Shown here piece by piece: positions 17,293 to 26,081 of a stretch of DNA of 64,000 nucleotides. The position numbers were made by a program, and so were the translations under genes. The stretch spans positions 8,370,001 through 8,434,000 of the forward strand of contig NZ_CP107960.1 in the NCBI RefSeq assembly GCF_036077095.1, read 5' to 3'. The notes under the pieces were generated by a model. That model worked only from the letters and a program-made list of their open reading frames with translations. It did no database searches and was not told the DNA's origin. This DNA is from Streptomyces sp. NBC_00376. Its GTDB lineage: Bacteria; Actinomycetota; Actinomycetes; Streptomycetales; Streptomycetaceae. Position 1 is the first letter of the stretch. Each line of letters begins with the position of its first letter.

Positions 17293-18435
17293 ATGAAGAT
17301 CACCGGCCTGGAAGTGCTGACTCTCCCCGACCACGGCGACAGCATGATGCTGGTCGTGGTCGACACCGACGAGGGCATCCACGGCCTGGGCGAGGTCGGC
17401 ATCAGGTCGCGCCAACGGGCGGTCGCGGGCGGTCTCGAGCACCTCGCGGAGCTGATCGTCGGCGAGGACCCGCGACGGATCGAGCACCTCTGGCAGGTGA
17501 TGTTCCGGCGCGGGTTCTTCCCCGCCGACCGTATACTCGGCGCCGCCATCGCAGCGGTGGACGTGGCGCTCTGGGACATCCGCGGCAAGGCGCTCGGCGT
17601 ACCGGTGCATGAGCTTCTCGGCGGCCGGGTGCGTGATCACGTACCCGCCTATGTGCATGTCGGCGACGGCTACCACGACCGCGCGTGGTTCCTGGACCGC
17701 TGCCGCGACCTGGTCTCCGAGGGCTGGCGTCATCTGCGGTTCGCCGCGCCGCACGACGCCGACGGCACGCTCGACGCCCGCCGCTGCCTGCGCGATTCGG
17801 TGGTCCTCTTCCATCAGGTGCGGGACGCGGTCGGCGACGAAGTGGAGCTGATCCTCGACGTCCATACGCGCCTGGATCCGCCGGAGGCGCTGACCCTGTG
17901 CCGGGAGATCGAGGCGGCCCGCCCGTACTTCGTCGAGGACCCCCTGCGCTGTGAGAACCCGGACAGCTACCGTATGCTGCGGGCCCGCACCGGCGTTCCA
18001 CTGGCCGCAGGTGAGCAGTACGGCTCCAAATGGGAGTTCAGGACACTCATCGAGGACGACCTCATCGATTTCGCGCGCGTGGACGTCGGGGTGGCCGCGG
18101 GCCTGACCGAGGCGAAGAAGATCGCGGCGATGGCGGAGACCCACCACATCAAGCTCGCCACCCACAACCCGCTCGGCCCGGTCACCGCCGCTTCCTCGCT
18201 CCAACTCAACCTGGCCTGCCCCAATGTGGCGATCCAGGAGCACCAGACCGACCCGGATCCAGCCATCGCCGCCCTCTTCACCGCACGGCCGACGATCCTG
18301 CCGGGGCGGGTCGAGCTGAGCGAACTGCCTGGCATCGGCGTCGACATCGACCGGGCGGCGGCGCGTCGGTATCAGGCCGCCGCGGCCGAGCGCCCGCACT
18401 TGCGAACGGCGGACGGGGCGTTCACCAACTGGTAG
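17293..18435 (+). CDS. Enolase-superfamily sugar-acid dehydratase, D-galactonate dehydratase-like
   Basis: A 380-residue mandelate racemase/muconate lactonizing enzyme family protein. Metal ligands are Asp189, Glu215 (VEDPLR) and Glu241 (AGEQYG). The acid/base residues are His191 (DVHT) and His291 (THNPLGP), with Glu316 in QEHQ. The spacing of these six residues matches E. coli D-galactonate dehydratase DgoD as I recall it, shifted by six. It should remove water from an aldonate to give a 2-keto-3-deoxy acid. GAGGAG lies just upstream. It is divergent from the lacI gene and carries its operator, so it belongs to sugar locus 1 and would act after the oxidoreductases there. Gluconate, galactonate or a related acid are all possible substrates. 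Confidence 0.88.
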   Translation: MKITGLEVLTLPDHGDSMMLVVVDTDEGIHGLGEVGIRSRQRAVAGGLEHLAELIVGEDPRRIEHLWQVMFRRGFFPADRILGAAIAAVDVALWDIRGKALGVPVHELLGGRVRDHVPAYVHVGDGYHDRAWFLDRCRDLVSEGWRHLRFAAPHDADGTLDARRCLRDSVVLFHQVRDAVGDEVELILDVHTRLDPPEALTLCREIEAARPYFVEDPLRCENPDSYRMLRARTGVPLAAGEQYGSKWEFRTLIEDDLIDFARVDVGVAAGLTEAKKIAAMAETHHIKLATHNPLGPVTAASSLQLNLACPNVAIQEHQTDPDPAIAALFTARPTILPGRVELSELPGIGVDIDRAAARRYQAAAAERPHLRTADGAFTNW

Positions 18436-18631
18436 CCGCGCCGCGCACGGCCGGAACGCGCAGGCCTTTGACGCGGCCACCGGCGCGGGCCCGGGACCTG
18501 ACTCCCACGACCCGCCGCATCAGCCGCCGGTATCCCGGCGGGACATTCACATCACAGCCCCGGCGGGCCCATGGCCCGCACCCGCACACTGAGCACGATC
18601 TCCGACTCCAGAAAGTGAGGCGAGTTCCGTC

Positions 18632-20782
18632 GTGTCGTTCACAGGAGCCGCCAGGCCGGTCCGACTGGGCCTTGCCGGCATAGCGTTCATGGGCGTGCTG
18701 GTAGGCGCGTCGGCGACGCCGGCCGGCAGCCAGGAACGCGAGAAGCTGCAGGTGACGGCCGTGTCGTCGCGGCCAGGCACGGTGTCGGGAGACGACGCCC
18801 TGATACGTGTCGAGGTGCCCGCCTCCACAGCGGCCGACCAAGTCCGGGTCGAGGTGGAAGGCCGGGACGTGACCTCGAGTTTCCGGCCCTTTGGCAACCA
18901 TGCGCTGATGGGCGTGGTGAAGGGGCTGGCCAAGGGCGACAACAGGCTCACGGCCAGGGCCCAGGGCGCGGACTCCGGACAACTGACCCTGAAGAACCAC
19001 CCCATCACCGGGCCGGTGTTCGCCGGGCCGCACGAGCAGCCGTTCGTCTGTGACACCACCGAGTTCAAGACGGTCACGGGTGGCACCCTCGGCCAGCCGG
19101 TCGACAAGGACTGCTCGGTCAGGACCCGCGTCGACTACATGTACCGCACCACGGCCGGCAAGTTCGCTCCATTGCCCGACGAGAACGTCCGTCCCGCTGA
19201 CCTGGCGACCGCCACGACGAGCGCGGGCGAGAAGGTGCCGTACATCGTCCGCGTGGAGACCGGCACCATCAACCGCGGCATCTACGAGACGGCTGTGCTG
19301 CACGATCCGCAGGCCGCCGCCCCCGACCCGCTGCAACGTGAGCCGGGCTGGAACGGGCGCCTCGTGTACGGCTTCGGCGGGGGCTGCAACGGAGGCTGGT
19401 ACGTCCAGGGCCGAAACACCGTCGGCATCATGAACGACACGTATCTGAGCAAGGGCTACGGCGTCGCCTCGTCCACGCTGAACGTGTTCGGCAACAACTG
19501 CAACGACGTGCTGGCGGCCGAGACCATGAGCATGGTCAAGGAACGCTTCGTGGAGACCTACGGCGAACCGGCCTTCACCATCGGAAACGGCTGCTCCGGC
19601 GGCTCGTACCAGACCCATCAGATCGCCGACAACTACCCGGGTCTGCTGGACGGCATCCTCTCCGGCTGCAGCTTCCCCGACGTCGGCTTCGGGACGATTC
19701 AGACGCTCAGCGACGCCCAGCTCCTGAACCACTACTTCAAGGATGTCGCGCCGGACGCGTTCACCGAGGAGCAGCAGCGGGCGGTCTCCGGGTTCGGCAA
19801 GTGGGAGAGCATCGGCAGCCTGGCCCGCGCCGCCGGCCGAATCGACCCCACGGTGTACTGCCCGTCCCAGCTGCCCACGGGACAGCGCTACGACCCCGGC
19901 ACCAACCCGGACGGTGCCCGCTGTGACGTCTACAGCCACACCGTGAACGTCTACGGCGAGGTACCGGAGACCGGGAAGGCGCGCAGGCCGCTCGACAACA
20001 CCGGTATCCAGTACGGACTTGAGGCCCTGAACAAGGGGGCCATCGACATGGGCCAGTTCATCGACCTGAACCGGCGCATCGGCGGCCTCGACGACGACGC
20101 CAAGCCCGCCGCGGAGCGCACCGTCGCCGATCTCAAGGCGGTACGGCTCGCCTACCGCACGGGCCGCATGCTGAACGGCGGCGGTGGCCTCGCCGACGTC
20201 CCGATCATCGACTACCGCGACTACACGGACGACGCGGCCGCCGGCGACATGCACATGCGCTTCCACTCCTTCTCCACCCGGGCGCGCCTGGACAAGGCCA
20301 ACGGCACCCATGCCAACCAGATCATGCTCACCCGCTCCAACGGGCACGGATTCACACTTGCCGGGATGCTGTCCGACATGGACCAGTGGCTCACCGGCAT
20401 CAAGGCGGACTCCGGCGACGAAGCCCCCATCGAGAAGATCGTCCGCAACAAGCCGCAAGGCCTCACGGACGCCTGCTGGACGCGTGGCATCGGTGCGAAG
20501 AAGATCGCGGAGCCCCAGGTCGAGGGCATCGACAACACCGAGTGCAACACCCTCTACCCGGTGTGGACATCGCCGCGGATGGTCGCCGGAGCCGATGTGG
20601 CCAACGACATCGTCAAGTGCCGCAAGCGTCCCGTGACCCGCTCCGACTACCGAGTGCCGGTGACCGATGGCCAGTTGGAGGATCTGCAGGCGATCTTCCG
20701 GGACGGTGTCTGCGACTGGTCCAAGCCCGGCGCGGGTCAGCAGGACCTCGCCGGTACATGGCTCTCCTTCGACCGGCAGTGA
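18632..20782 (+). CDS. Secreted DUF6351-type protein with hydrolase-like nucleophile elbow
   Basis: A 716-residue exported protein starting at GTG 18632. A Sec signal peptide is clear (RLGLAGIAFMGVLVGASATPAGS). The middle has GNGCSGGSYQTHQIADNYPGLLDG, a GxSxG-like nucleophile elbow in an alpha/beta-hydrolase setting, preceded by GRLVYGFGGGCNGGW. Conserved cysteines are spread along the chain. This matches the DUF6351 group of actinobacterial secreted proteins, whose reaction is not established to my knowledge. It may be a tannase- or esterase-like enzyme, which is inference. It follows the dehydratase gene by 196 bp and is probably a separate unit. Confidence 0.78.
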   Translation: MSFTGAARPVRLGLAGIAFMGVLVGASATPAGSQEREKLQVTAVSSRPGTVSGDDALIRVEVPASTAADQVRVEVEGRDVTSSFRPFGNHALMGVVKGLAKGDNRLTARAQGADSGQLTLKNHPITGPVFAGPHEQPFVCDTTEFKTVTGGTLGQPVDKDCSVRTRVDYMYRTTAGKFAPLPDENVRPADLATATTSAGEKVPYIVRVETGTINRGIYETAVLHDPQAAAPDPLQREPGWNGRLVYGFGGGCNGGWYVQGRNTVGIMNDTYLSKGYGVASSTLNVFGNNCNDVLAAETMSMVKERFVETYGEPAFTIGNGCSGGSYQTHQIADNYPGLLDGILSGCSFPDVGFGTIQTLSDAQLLNHYFKDVAPDAFTEEQQRAVSGFGKWESIGSLARAAGRIDPTVYCPSQLPTGQRYDPGTNPDGARCDVYSHTVNVYGEVPETGKARRPLDNTGIQYGLEALNKGAIDMGQFIDLNRRIGGLDDDAKPAAERTVADLKAVRLAYRTGRMLNGGGGLADVPIIDYRDYTDDAAAGDMHMRFHSFSTRARLDKANGTHANQIMLTRSNGHGFTLAGMLSDMDQWLTGIKADSGDEAPIEKIVRNKPQGLTDACWTRGIGAKKIAEPQVEGIDNTECNTLYPVWTSPRMVAGADVANDIVKCRKRPVTRSDYRVPVTDGQLEDLQAIFRDGVCDWSKPGAGQQDLAGTWLSFDRQ

Positions 20783-21248
20783 AGGGATCGCGGCAGTGGG
20801 CCCGAACTGGGGCAGGTGCGACCCCTCGCTCCGATGCCAGTGGGGATGAGAATGACGGCGTACGGGGCGGCCGACGGCCTTCCCAGCCCTGGCGGGCCGT
20901 GCCCACTGCCCGCCGGGGGACCCGTTGCGGCGGATGGTGGGAGTGCGGGTCAGACGGCCGGAAAGCGGAAGAGCAGCGGGTCGGGATCCTCGGACGAGTT
21001 CGTCCGCGGCTGCGGGACGAGTGCCGGAGACGGCTCGCGCGACGATCGGTCCGACCGGACCGCCTGAGCGCGGTGAGCAAGGGGCGCGAGTCCCCACTCG
21101 CCTCCCTTCTGCCGTCGGCGCAGTGAGCGTACGGGCGGACGCCCGAAGGTGCGGGCCCCGGCATACGGGGCCCGCTCCCTCACGTCTGACCTGCCGACCC
21201 CTCAGCGCGGCTTGCCCGACCCCCACTTCTCGACAGGACAGAGAGCGC
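20783..21248. other. Gene-free spacer with terminator
   Basis: No gene is supported in either strand. The only structure is the hairpin at 21151-21175 described separately. The rest looks like unselected high-GC sequence between two convergent genes. Confidence 0.5.
21151..21175. terminator. Hairpin between convergent genes
   Basis: A 10-bp perfect stem GCGGGCCCCG / CGGGGCCCGC with a 5-nt loop lies about 75 bp beyond the end of the minus-strand hydrolase. It can serve transcripts from either side. Confidence 0.65.
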
Positions 21249-22676
21249 TCAGGGGACGAGAAGCCCCCAGTACATCCCCCACGGCACGAAGACCAGCCCC
21301 GCGGCAAGGAGAAGACCGAGGCGGACACTCTCGGCTCGGCCGAACCTCCCTCGGCCGTGCCACCACGACACCCCCGTCCACACGGTCGCCCCCATCACGG
21401 CGACAGCCAGGAGCTGCAGTGCGAGCCAGGGCAGTGTCCGCCCCAGGAGGACAGGACCTGTGACGCCCGCGGCGGTGAGCGCGAGGAAGAGCAGATAGAC
21501 GGGTGTCCCCACGAACACCGCGAGGCCGGTGCCGGAAAGCCACCGTGCGGCGCGCAGAGACGGAACCCGCCGACCGCGCCCCTTGCCGACGCGGCGAACG
21601 AGCACGCACAGCGGATACCCGACGAATCCGATTGCGAGGACACACAGGGCCGCCAGCTGGACCTGGCCGGCGTCGTACCAGAGAGGCGACGGCAGAGCTC
21701 GGGTCTGCCGCTGCTGGTGCGGTGCCGGGCCGATGGTCCGGGACGGCAGTCCGAGGCTCAGCCGCTCGATCCATGCCGCTTCGAAGCCGGCGTAGTCGGA
21801 CGGCAGTCGGGAGATCCGGTCGAAGCCGTGGTCGAGGGTCCCGTTGAGGTTGTGCCGCACGCCCGGCACGAAGCGGATGGTGCAGTGCCTGTTGCCACCC
21901 CGGTACAGCGCGCGGGCGATGATCCGAGAACTCTCCTGCGGAGCTGCCTCGCGGTCGAGGGTGCCCCATTCGGCCAACACCGGCTGGCGGACGCGCTGCC
22001 ACGTCGGCACCGGGTCGTAGTCGGCCTCCGGGAACAGGCCCGCGCCGACGAGCTGCCGGGTGAAGGACCCCTGCATGGTGTGCGGAAGCGAGCCGGAGAC
22101 ACCCGCATGAGCCAGGTACTCACCATAGGCCCATGCCTGCTGCCGGGCAGGTTCCATGCCGACCGCTCCCGCGGTGATCACGAACGACACGTCCGCCGAC
22201 CGGCTCGCCGCCAAGGACACCGCCCACGCACCCTCGGACAGTCCCCACATCCCGGTCCTGGCCCTGTCGACTCCGGGCCGGTCGCGCAGCAAGCGGAGCG
22301 CAGCGAGCGCGTCACCGGCGAGGAGAGAGTAGTCGCGGTGCAGAGTGGAGTACCCGGTGGTGCGTTTGTCGTAGATCAGGGCCACGATGCCATGCCGAGC
22401 GTACGACTCGGCCGCGTCCCGCAACTCCGACCGGCCGCCGGGACCCGCACCCGGCACCATCACCAGCGCGGGCCGGTCCCCGCCGACTGCCCTGGGGCTG
22501 AACACCGTCCCGTTCAGCCGCACACCGTCCGCGCCTGTGAACGACACCTCGGTCGGGACGGGTCGGTCGTCCGCAGGAGCGGCCGCAGCCGTCGGTGACA
22601 GCAACATCAGGGCGACGCAGGCTGTCGACAGCAGCAACAGTAGTCTGCGAGGGCAGAGCCCACGTGCGAGTTTCAT
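21249..22676 (-). CDS. Alpha/beta hydrolase with C-terminal four-helix membrane domain
   Basis: A 475-residue protein. The N-terminal signal or anchor (RLLLLLSTACVALMLLSP) is followed by an alpha/beta-hydrolase domain of the acyl-peptidase/dienelactone type. It has MVPGAGPGG for the oxyanion loop, the nucleophile elbow GLSEGAWA near residue 144, and a late GVRHNLNG with the catalytic His. From about residue 335 onward there are four strongly hydrophobic stretches, so the enzyme domain is tied to the membrane at both ends. Similar N-terminal domains are found in esterases and peptidases; the attached membrane part is unusual. It stands alone between intergenic spacers. Confidence 0.82.
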   Translation of the reverse strand: MKLARGLCPRRLLLLLSTACVALMLLSPTAAAAPADDRPVPTEVSFTGADGVRLNGTVFSPRAVGGDRPALVMVPGAGPGGRSELRDAAESYARHGIVALIYDKRTTGYSTLHRDYSLLAGDALAALRLLRDRPGVDRARTGMWGLSEGAWAVSLAASRSADVSFVITAGAVGMEPARQQAWAYGEYLAHAGVSGSLPHTMQGSFTRQLVGAGLFPEADYDPVPTWQRVRQPVLAEWGTLDREAAPQESSRIIARALYRGGNRHCTIRFVPGVRHNLNGTLDHGFDRISRLPSDYAGFEAAWIERLSLGLPSRTIGPAPHQQRQTRALPSPLWYDAGQVQLAALCVLAIGFVGYPLCVLVRRVGKGRGRRVPSLRAARWLSGTGLAVFVGTPVYLLFLALTAAGVTGPVLLGRTLPWLALQLLAVAVMGATVWTGVSWWHGRGRFGRAESVRLGLLLAAGLVFVPWGMYWGLLVP

Positions 22677-23136
22677 CTCGATCCCCCAGGTTTTCCGGTC
22701 GGCCGGCAGCCGTGACGTGCGCGTCCTTGGAGATCCAGATCCTTGTTGCTGTCACAACGTGCGTCGAGGTGGGTGGACCCCCTCGCGGGGGTGGGGACAA
22801 CCCCCGGATCTGTGCTGTGTTCGTGTCAGAGTGGGCGCTCTCCGCATTGCGCCGGTCGAGGTGACCGAGGTCAGCCATCAGCCGGAGAATCAACCCGTTC
22901 CGCCGACTGCCCAAAGACAGAACACACCGTGACGGGCAGAGGGTGCGAGAGTGCCCGACTGCGACGCGGGCCGCTGCTGCCGTGGCTGCTCGTAGTCGCC
23001 CGCAACATCCTGCGGGACAGCATCCGGGCGCAGGCCAGGCGCACTTCGTTCGCCGCCGAACTGCGCTCCTGGGCGGAACCCGCCGAGGCGGACATCACCG
23101 AGGAGACATCCGGGCAAAGCGCGCTGCCGGCCGCCG
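22677..23136. other. Spacer with sigma-factor remnant
   Basis: The left half is the likely promoter region of the minus-strand hydrolase. The right half contains the ECF sigma fragment listed separately. Nothing else is recognisable. Confidence 0.45.
22935..23115 (+). pseudogene. ECF sigma-factor fragment (region 2 end)
   Basis: The frame reads RRGPLLPWLLVVARNILRDSIRAQARR, which matches the end of sigma-70 region 2 in ECF factors (the WLL.IARN..RD.LRA motif), and runs on into an acidic linker (AEPAEADITEE). Region 1, the start of region 2 and the DNA-binding region 4 are absent. It is a short remnant squeezed against the convergent lacI-type gene. Confidence 0.5.
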
Positions 23137-24165
23137 CTACCGTCCGGGCGTGCTGTCGCGCACGACCGGCTCCGCAGGGAGCAGCAGCCCGCTCGCCGGG
23201 GTGGCGGCGGGGTCCTCGACGGCGGCGATCAGCCGGTCGACGAGGGCGCGCGCGATGGCGGCCAGGGGCAGGCGCGCACTGGTGAGGGCGGGCTGGAGCA
23301 GCGTGCAGAGCGGGATGTCGTTGAAGCCGGTGACGGCGACGTCGTCGCCGACGGCGAGGCCTGCGGCGCGGACGGCCTGGTAGGCGGTCAGGGCGAGCCA
23401 GTCGCTTGCGCATACCAGGGCGGTCGGGCGGTCGGGGCCGGTGAGCAGGCGCTGGACGGCGTGGGAAAGCGCGGCCGGGTCGTCGCCGGGGACACCGACC
23501 TCGAAGGCGCCGTCGGGTGCGGTGGCCGCGGCCTGAAGGAAGCCGGCCCTGCGGTCGGCGAGCCAGGGCAGGGATGCGGCGGAGTTGAGGTAGCAGATCC
23601 GTCGGTGGCCCTGGTCCAGCAGGAGCCCGACCAGCGCGGCGGTGGCGGCGGTGGAGTCGATGTCCACCCAGTTCTGCGGGCGGCCGGGGGCGGTGCGGCC
23701 GAAGGCGGCGAACGGGAAACCGGCCTCGGTGAGCACGTCGACACGGGGGTCGTCGTGGACGACGTCGGAGAGGACGAACCCGTCGACCTGGCGGGCCGCG
23801 ATCAGTCCGTTGAAGGACCTGGCGACTGCTCCGGCGCCCTGCTGGGGGTCGGAACGGAACACCAGGATGCGGTGGCCGACCGCGTCGGCGGCGGTCACCA
23901 GCGCCTGGAGGAAGCCGCCCATCAGGGGGTTGGGGTCGGCGGGGTTGTCGGCGGGGGCGGGATAGCCGATGATCTTGCGGGTGCCGGTGCGCAGGCTGCG
24001 GGCGGACTGGTCGGGTTGGTAACCGAGTTCGTCGATGGCGGCGGTGACCCGGGCGAGGGTGGCGGCGCGCAGCCGGTGAGGTGCGTTGAGGGCGTTCGAG
24101 ACGGTCTGGCGGGAGACTCCGGCCGCGTGTGCGACGTCCTCGATGGTCACCTGTCGAGCGGTCAT
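23137..24165 (-). CDS. LacI-family transcriptional regulator of sugar locus 2
   Basis: A 342-residue repressor with the LacI HTH TIEDVAHAAGVSRQTVSNALN at the N-terminus, hinge region DQSARSLRTGTRKIIGY, and a sugar-sensing domain with ALVCASDWLAL and VAVTGFNDIPL. It lies 57 bp downstream of the GH36-like gene on the same strand, with a strong hairpin between, so it is either expressed at a lower level by read-through or from its own promoter. A palindrome over the first gene of the cluster (30356-30369) is a candidate operator. Confidence 0.92.
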   Translation of the reverse strand: MTARQVTIEDVAHAAGVSRQTVSNALNAPHRLRAATLARVTAAIDELGYQPDQSARSLRTGTRKIIGYPAPADNPADPNPLMGGFLQALVTAADAVGHRILVFRSDPQQGAGAVARSFNGLIAARQVDGFVLSDVVHDDPRVDVLTEAGFPFAAFGRTAPGRPQNWVDIDSTAATAALVGLLLDQGHRRICYLNSAASLPWLADRRAGFLQAAATAPDGAFEVGVPGDDPAALSHAVQRLLTGPDRPTALVCASDWLALTAYQAVRAAGLAVGDDVAVTGFNDIPLCTLLQPALTSARLPLAAIARALVDRLIAAVEDPAATPASGLLLPAEPVVRDSTPGR

Positions 24166-24181
24166 CGTTCCTCTGTGGTCG

Positions 24182-24217
24182 GCGGGCTGGGGGTGGCGGT
24201 GGCCTCCCCCAGCCCGC
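24182..24217 (-). terminator. Hairpin between the GH36-like gene and lacI
   Basis: A 12-bp perfect stem GCGGGCTGGGGG / CCCCCAGCCCGC with a 12-nt loop starts 5 bp after the GH36-like stop codon. It would end or attenuate the sugar operon before lacI. Confidence 0.7.
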
Positions 24218-24222
24218 GGTTC

Positions 24223-26076
24223 TCAGTGCTCGCGGGTCAGGGTGAGCAGGCCACCGGTCGGCACGGTCACCGAGTTCACCCCGGCGACGAGGTCGAGCAC
24301 GGTCTCGGACAGGATCTCACCACGGCAGTCCTGGACGCGCGCGAGGGCCTGTTCCGGTCGGGGGGAGGTCAGGAGCACCGTGGGGTCGCTGTCCGCGTTG
24401 GCGACGAGCAGGGTCTGCGGGCCGTCCGCGGCGTGCCGGTCCGGGAGGGCGACGGGCAGCGGTGCGTAGCGTGCGACCACGGTGGTGCGGTGGTCGCGGG
24501 CGCGGACCAGGGGGTAGCCCAGGTCGGGCCGGGCGGGTTCCAGGACGCCGAGCTGGAGGACGTCGGCGTACCGGCGCGAGATGCCGAGCCAGAAGCGCAG
24601 GGTGGCGAGCTGGTCGGGGCTCTGGGCGGTGAGGTCGACGGAGATCTGCGGCACCGAGAACAGGGCGTTGACGAGGTGGACGGCGACGGACTCGGGCGTC
24701 TCGGCGGAGTTCCACGTGATCATGTCGGCATGGACGGCGAGCGGGCCCGCGGTGAGGCGGCAGTCGACGGTGCGCTGGCGGTTCTCGGCAGGACTGAGCG
24801 GGCAGTCGGTGGCGCGGACCATGGTGGCGTACGGCCACAGCCCGGGGCTGACGTACGGCTGGCGGTGTTCGACGATCACGTCGGGCCGGGTGCGGCGCAG
24901 GCGGGCGTCGAGGTCGGCGAGCAGCTGGAGCACGCCCGCGTGGACGGCGGTGCGGTCGGCACCGGCCGGGGCGGGCGGGGGGTCGGTGACGGCGAAGCGG
25001 TCGATGAAGTCGAGCTTCAGGCCGTCCATGTCCCACTGCTCGACGGCGCGGGAGACCTTCTCGACCAGGTAGGCGCGGACCTCGGGGTGGCGGGGGTCGA
25101 GCACGGCCGCGTCCAGGTGGGGCTCCTCGCGCAGGATCATTCCCTTGAAGCGGTCCCAGGCATCGTTGTGGCGCCCGATGAATGGCAGTGCGTACCACAG
25201 GAGGTAGGCGAGGCCGATCCGGTGGACCTCGGCGACGTGGGTCGAGGGGTCGGGGAAGGCCGCCGGGTTGGGCTCCCAGTCGCCGCAGTGGCCGTAGCCG
25301 CGGGCACGGTCGGAGGTCTGCCAGCCGTCGTCGACGATGATGCTCTCGCAGCCGACGGCCGCGGCGAGGGCGGCCTGGCGTTCGACGGCGGCGGCGTCGA
25401 CGTTCTGGTGGAGGCTGTACCAGGTGGAGTACGCGGGCATCCGGGCGGCGGGGGAGACACCGGGGTGGTGCAGTCCCTCGGCCCACCAGGCGGTGACGGC
25501 CTGCAGGGTGGCGGCGAAGTGCCGGCCGCTGAGGTCGATCCGCAGCCGCAGCGGCGGCCCGTCAGGGGTGAGGTCCTGTTCCATGGTGAAGGCGAACTCG
25601 CTGCTTTCCTCCACCACTCCGGCGCCGACGCGCACGGGTGCGGAGGTCTCTTCGGCGGCGGCGGTGCACAGGGCGCGGTCGTCGGCGCCGACCAGACTGG
25701 CGACGGGGGCGCCCAGGGCGAGCGAGACGGTCCGGGGGGCGATCCAGGACGGCGGCAGCCAGCGGGAGGCGTTGGTGTCCGGGGTCCAGTAGGCGGTGGC
25801 CCCGAGGCAGGGGACCCGCCATTCGGCGCGGACGGTGGCCGCGGCCGCCGTCGTGACCTCGATCAGGGCCACACCGTCGCCGGCCGGGGTGACGACGGTC
25901 TCCAGTCGGTCGCAGCCGAGCCCGGTGAGGTGGACGTCGAGCGGGGCTCCGGTGGAGTCGGACAGGCCGGTGGCGAGCTGCTGGTGGACGATGGTGTCGG
26001 GGGTCGCGTCGGCCGGCGTGTTGGGGCGCCAGACAGGGGTGCGCTGCTGCGGGACCGCGGGTGTTTCGGTGGTCAC
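24223..26076 (-). CDS. GH36-like alpha-galactosidase family enzyme
   Basis: A 617-residue glycoside hydrolase. The start is set at GTG 26076, with AAGGAG 8 nt upstream; another GTG at 26085 overlaps the permease stop. The TIM barrel has IIVDDGWQT, then GLKLDFIDRF with Asp356 as likely nucleophile, and VRATDCPLS with Asp424 as likely acid/base. Classical GH36 proteins have a longer SDNTDA segment at that place, so this belongs to a divergent branch. It carries no signal peptide and should work on sugar taken up by the importer encoded just upstream. The substrate is probably an alpha-galactoside or a related alpha-glycoside. Confidence 0.82.
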   Translation of the reverse strand: MTTETPAVPQQRTPVWRPNTPADATPDTIVHQQLATGLSDSTGAPLDVHLTGLGCDRLETVVTPAGDGVALIEVTTAAAATVRAEWRVPCLGATAYWTPDTNASRWLPPSWIAPRTVSLALGAPVASLVGADDRALCTAAAEETSAPVRVGAGVVEESSEFAFTMEQDLTPDGPPLRLRIDLSGRHFAATLQAVTAWWAEGLHHPGVSPAARMPAYSTWYSLHQNVDAAAVERQAALAAAVGCESIIVDDGWQTSDRARGYGHCGDWEPNPAAFPDPSTHVAEVHRIGLAYLLWYALPFIGRHNDAWDRFKGMILREEPHLDAAVLDPRHPEVRAYLVEKVSRAVEQWDMDGLKLDFIDRFAVTDPPPAPAGADRTAVHAGVLQLLADLDARLRRTRPDVIVEHRQPYVSPGLWPYATMVRATDCPLSPAENRQRTVDCRLTAGPLAVHADMITWNSAETPESVAVHLVNALFSVPQISVDLTAQSPDQLATLRFWLGISRRYADVLQLGVLEPARPDLGYPLVRARDHRTTVVARYAPLPVALPDRHAADGPQTLLVANADSDPTVLLTSPRPEQALARVQDCRGEILSETVLDLVAGVNSVTVPTGGLLTLTREH

Positions 26077-26081
26077 GGTGG

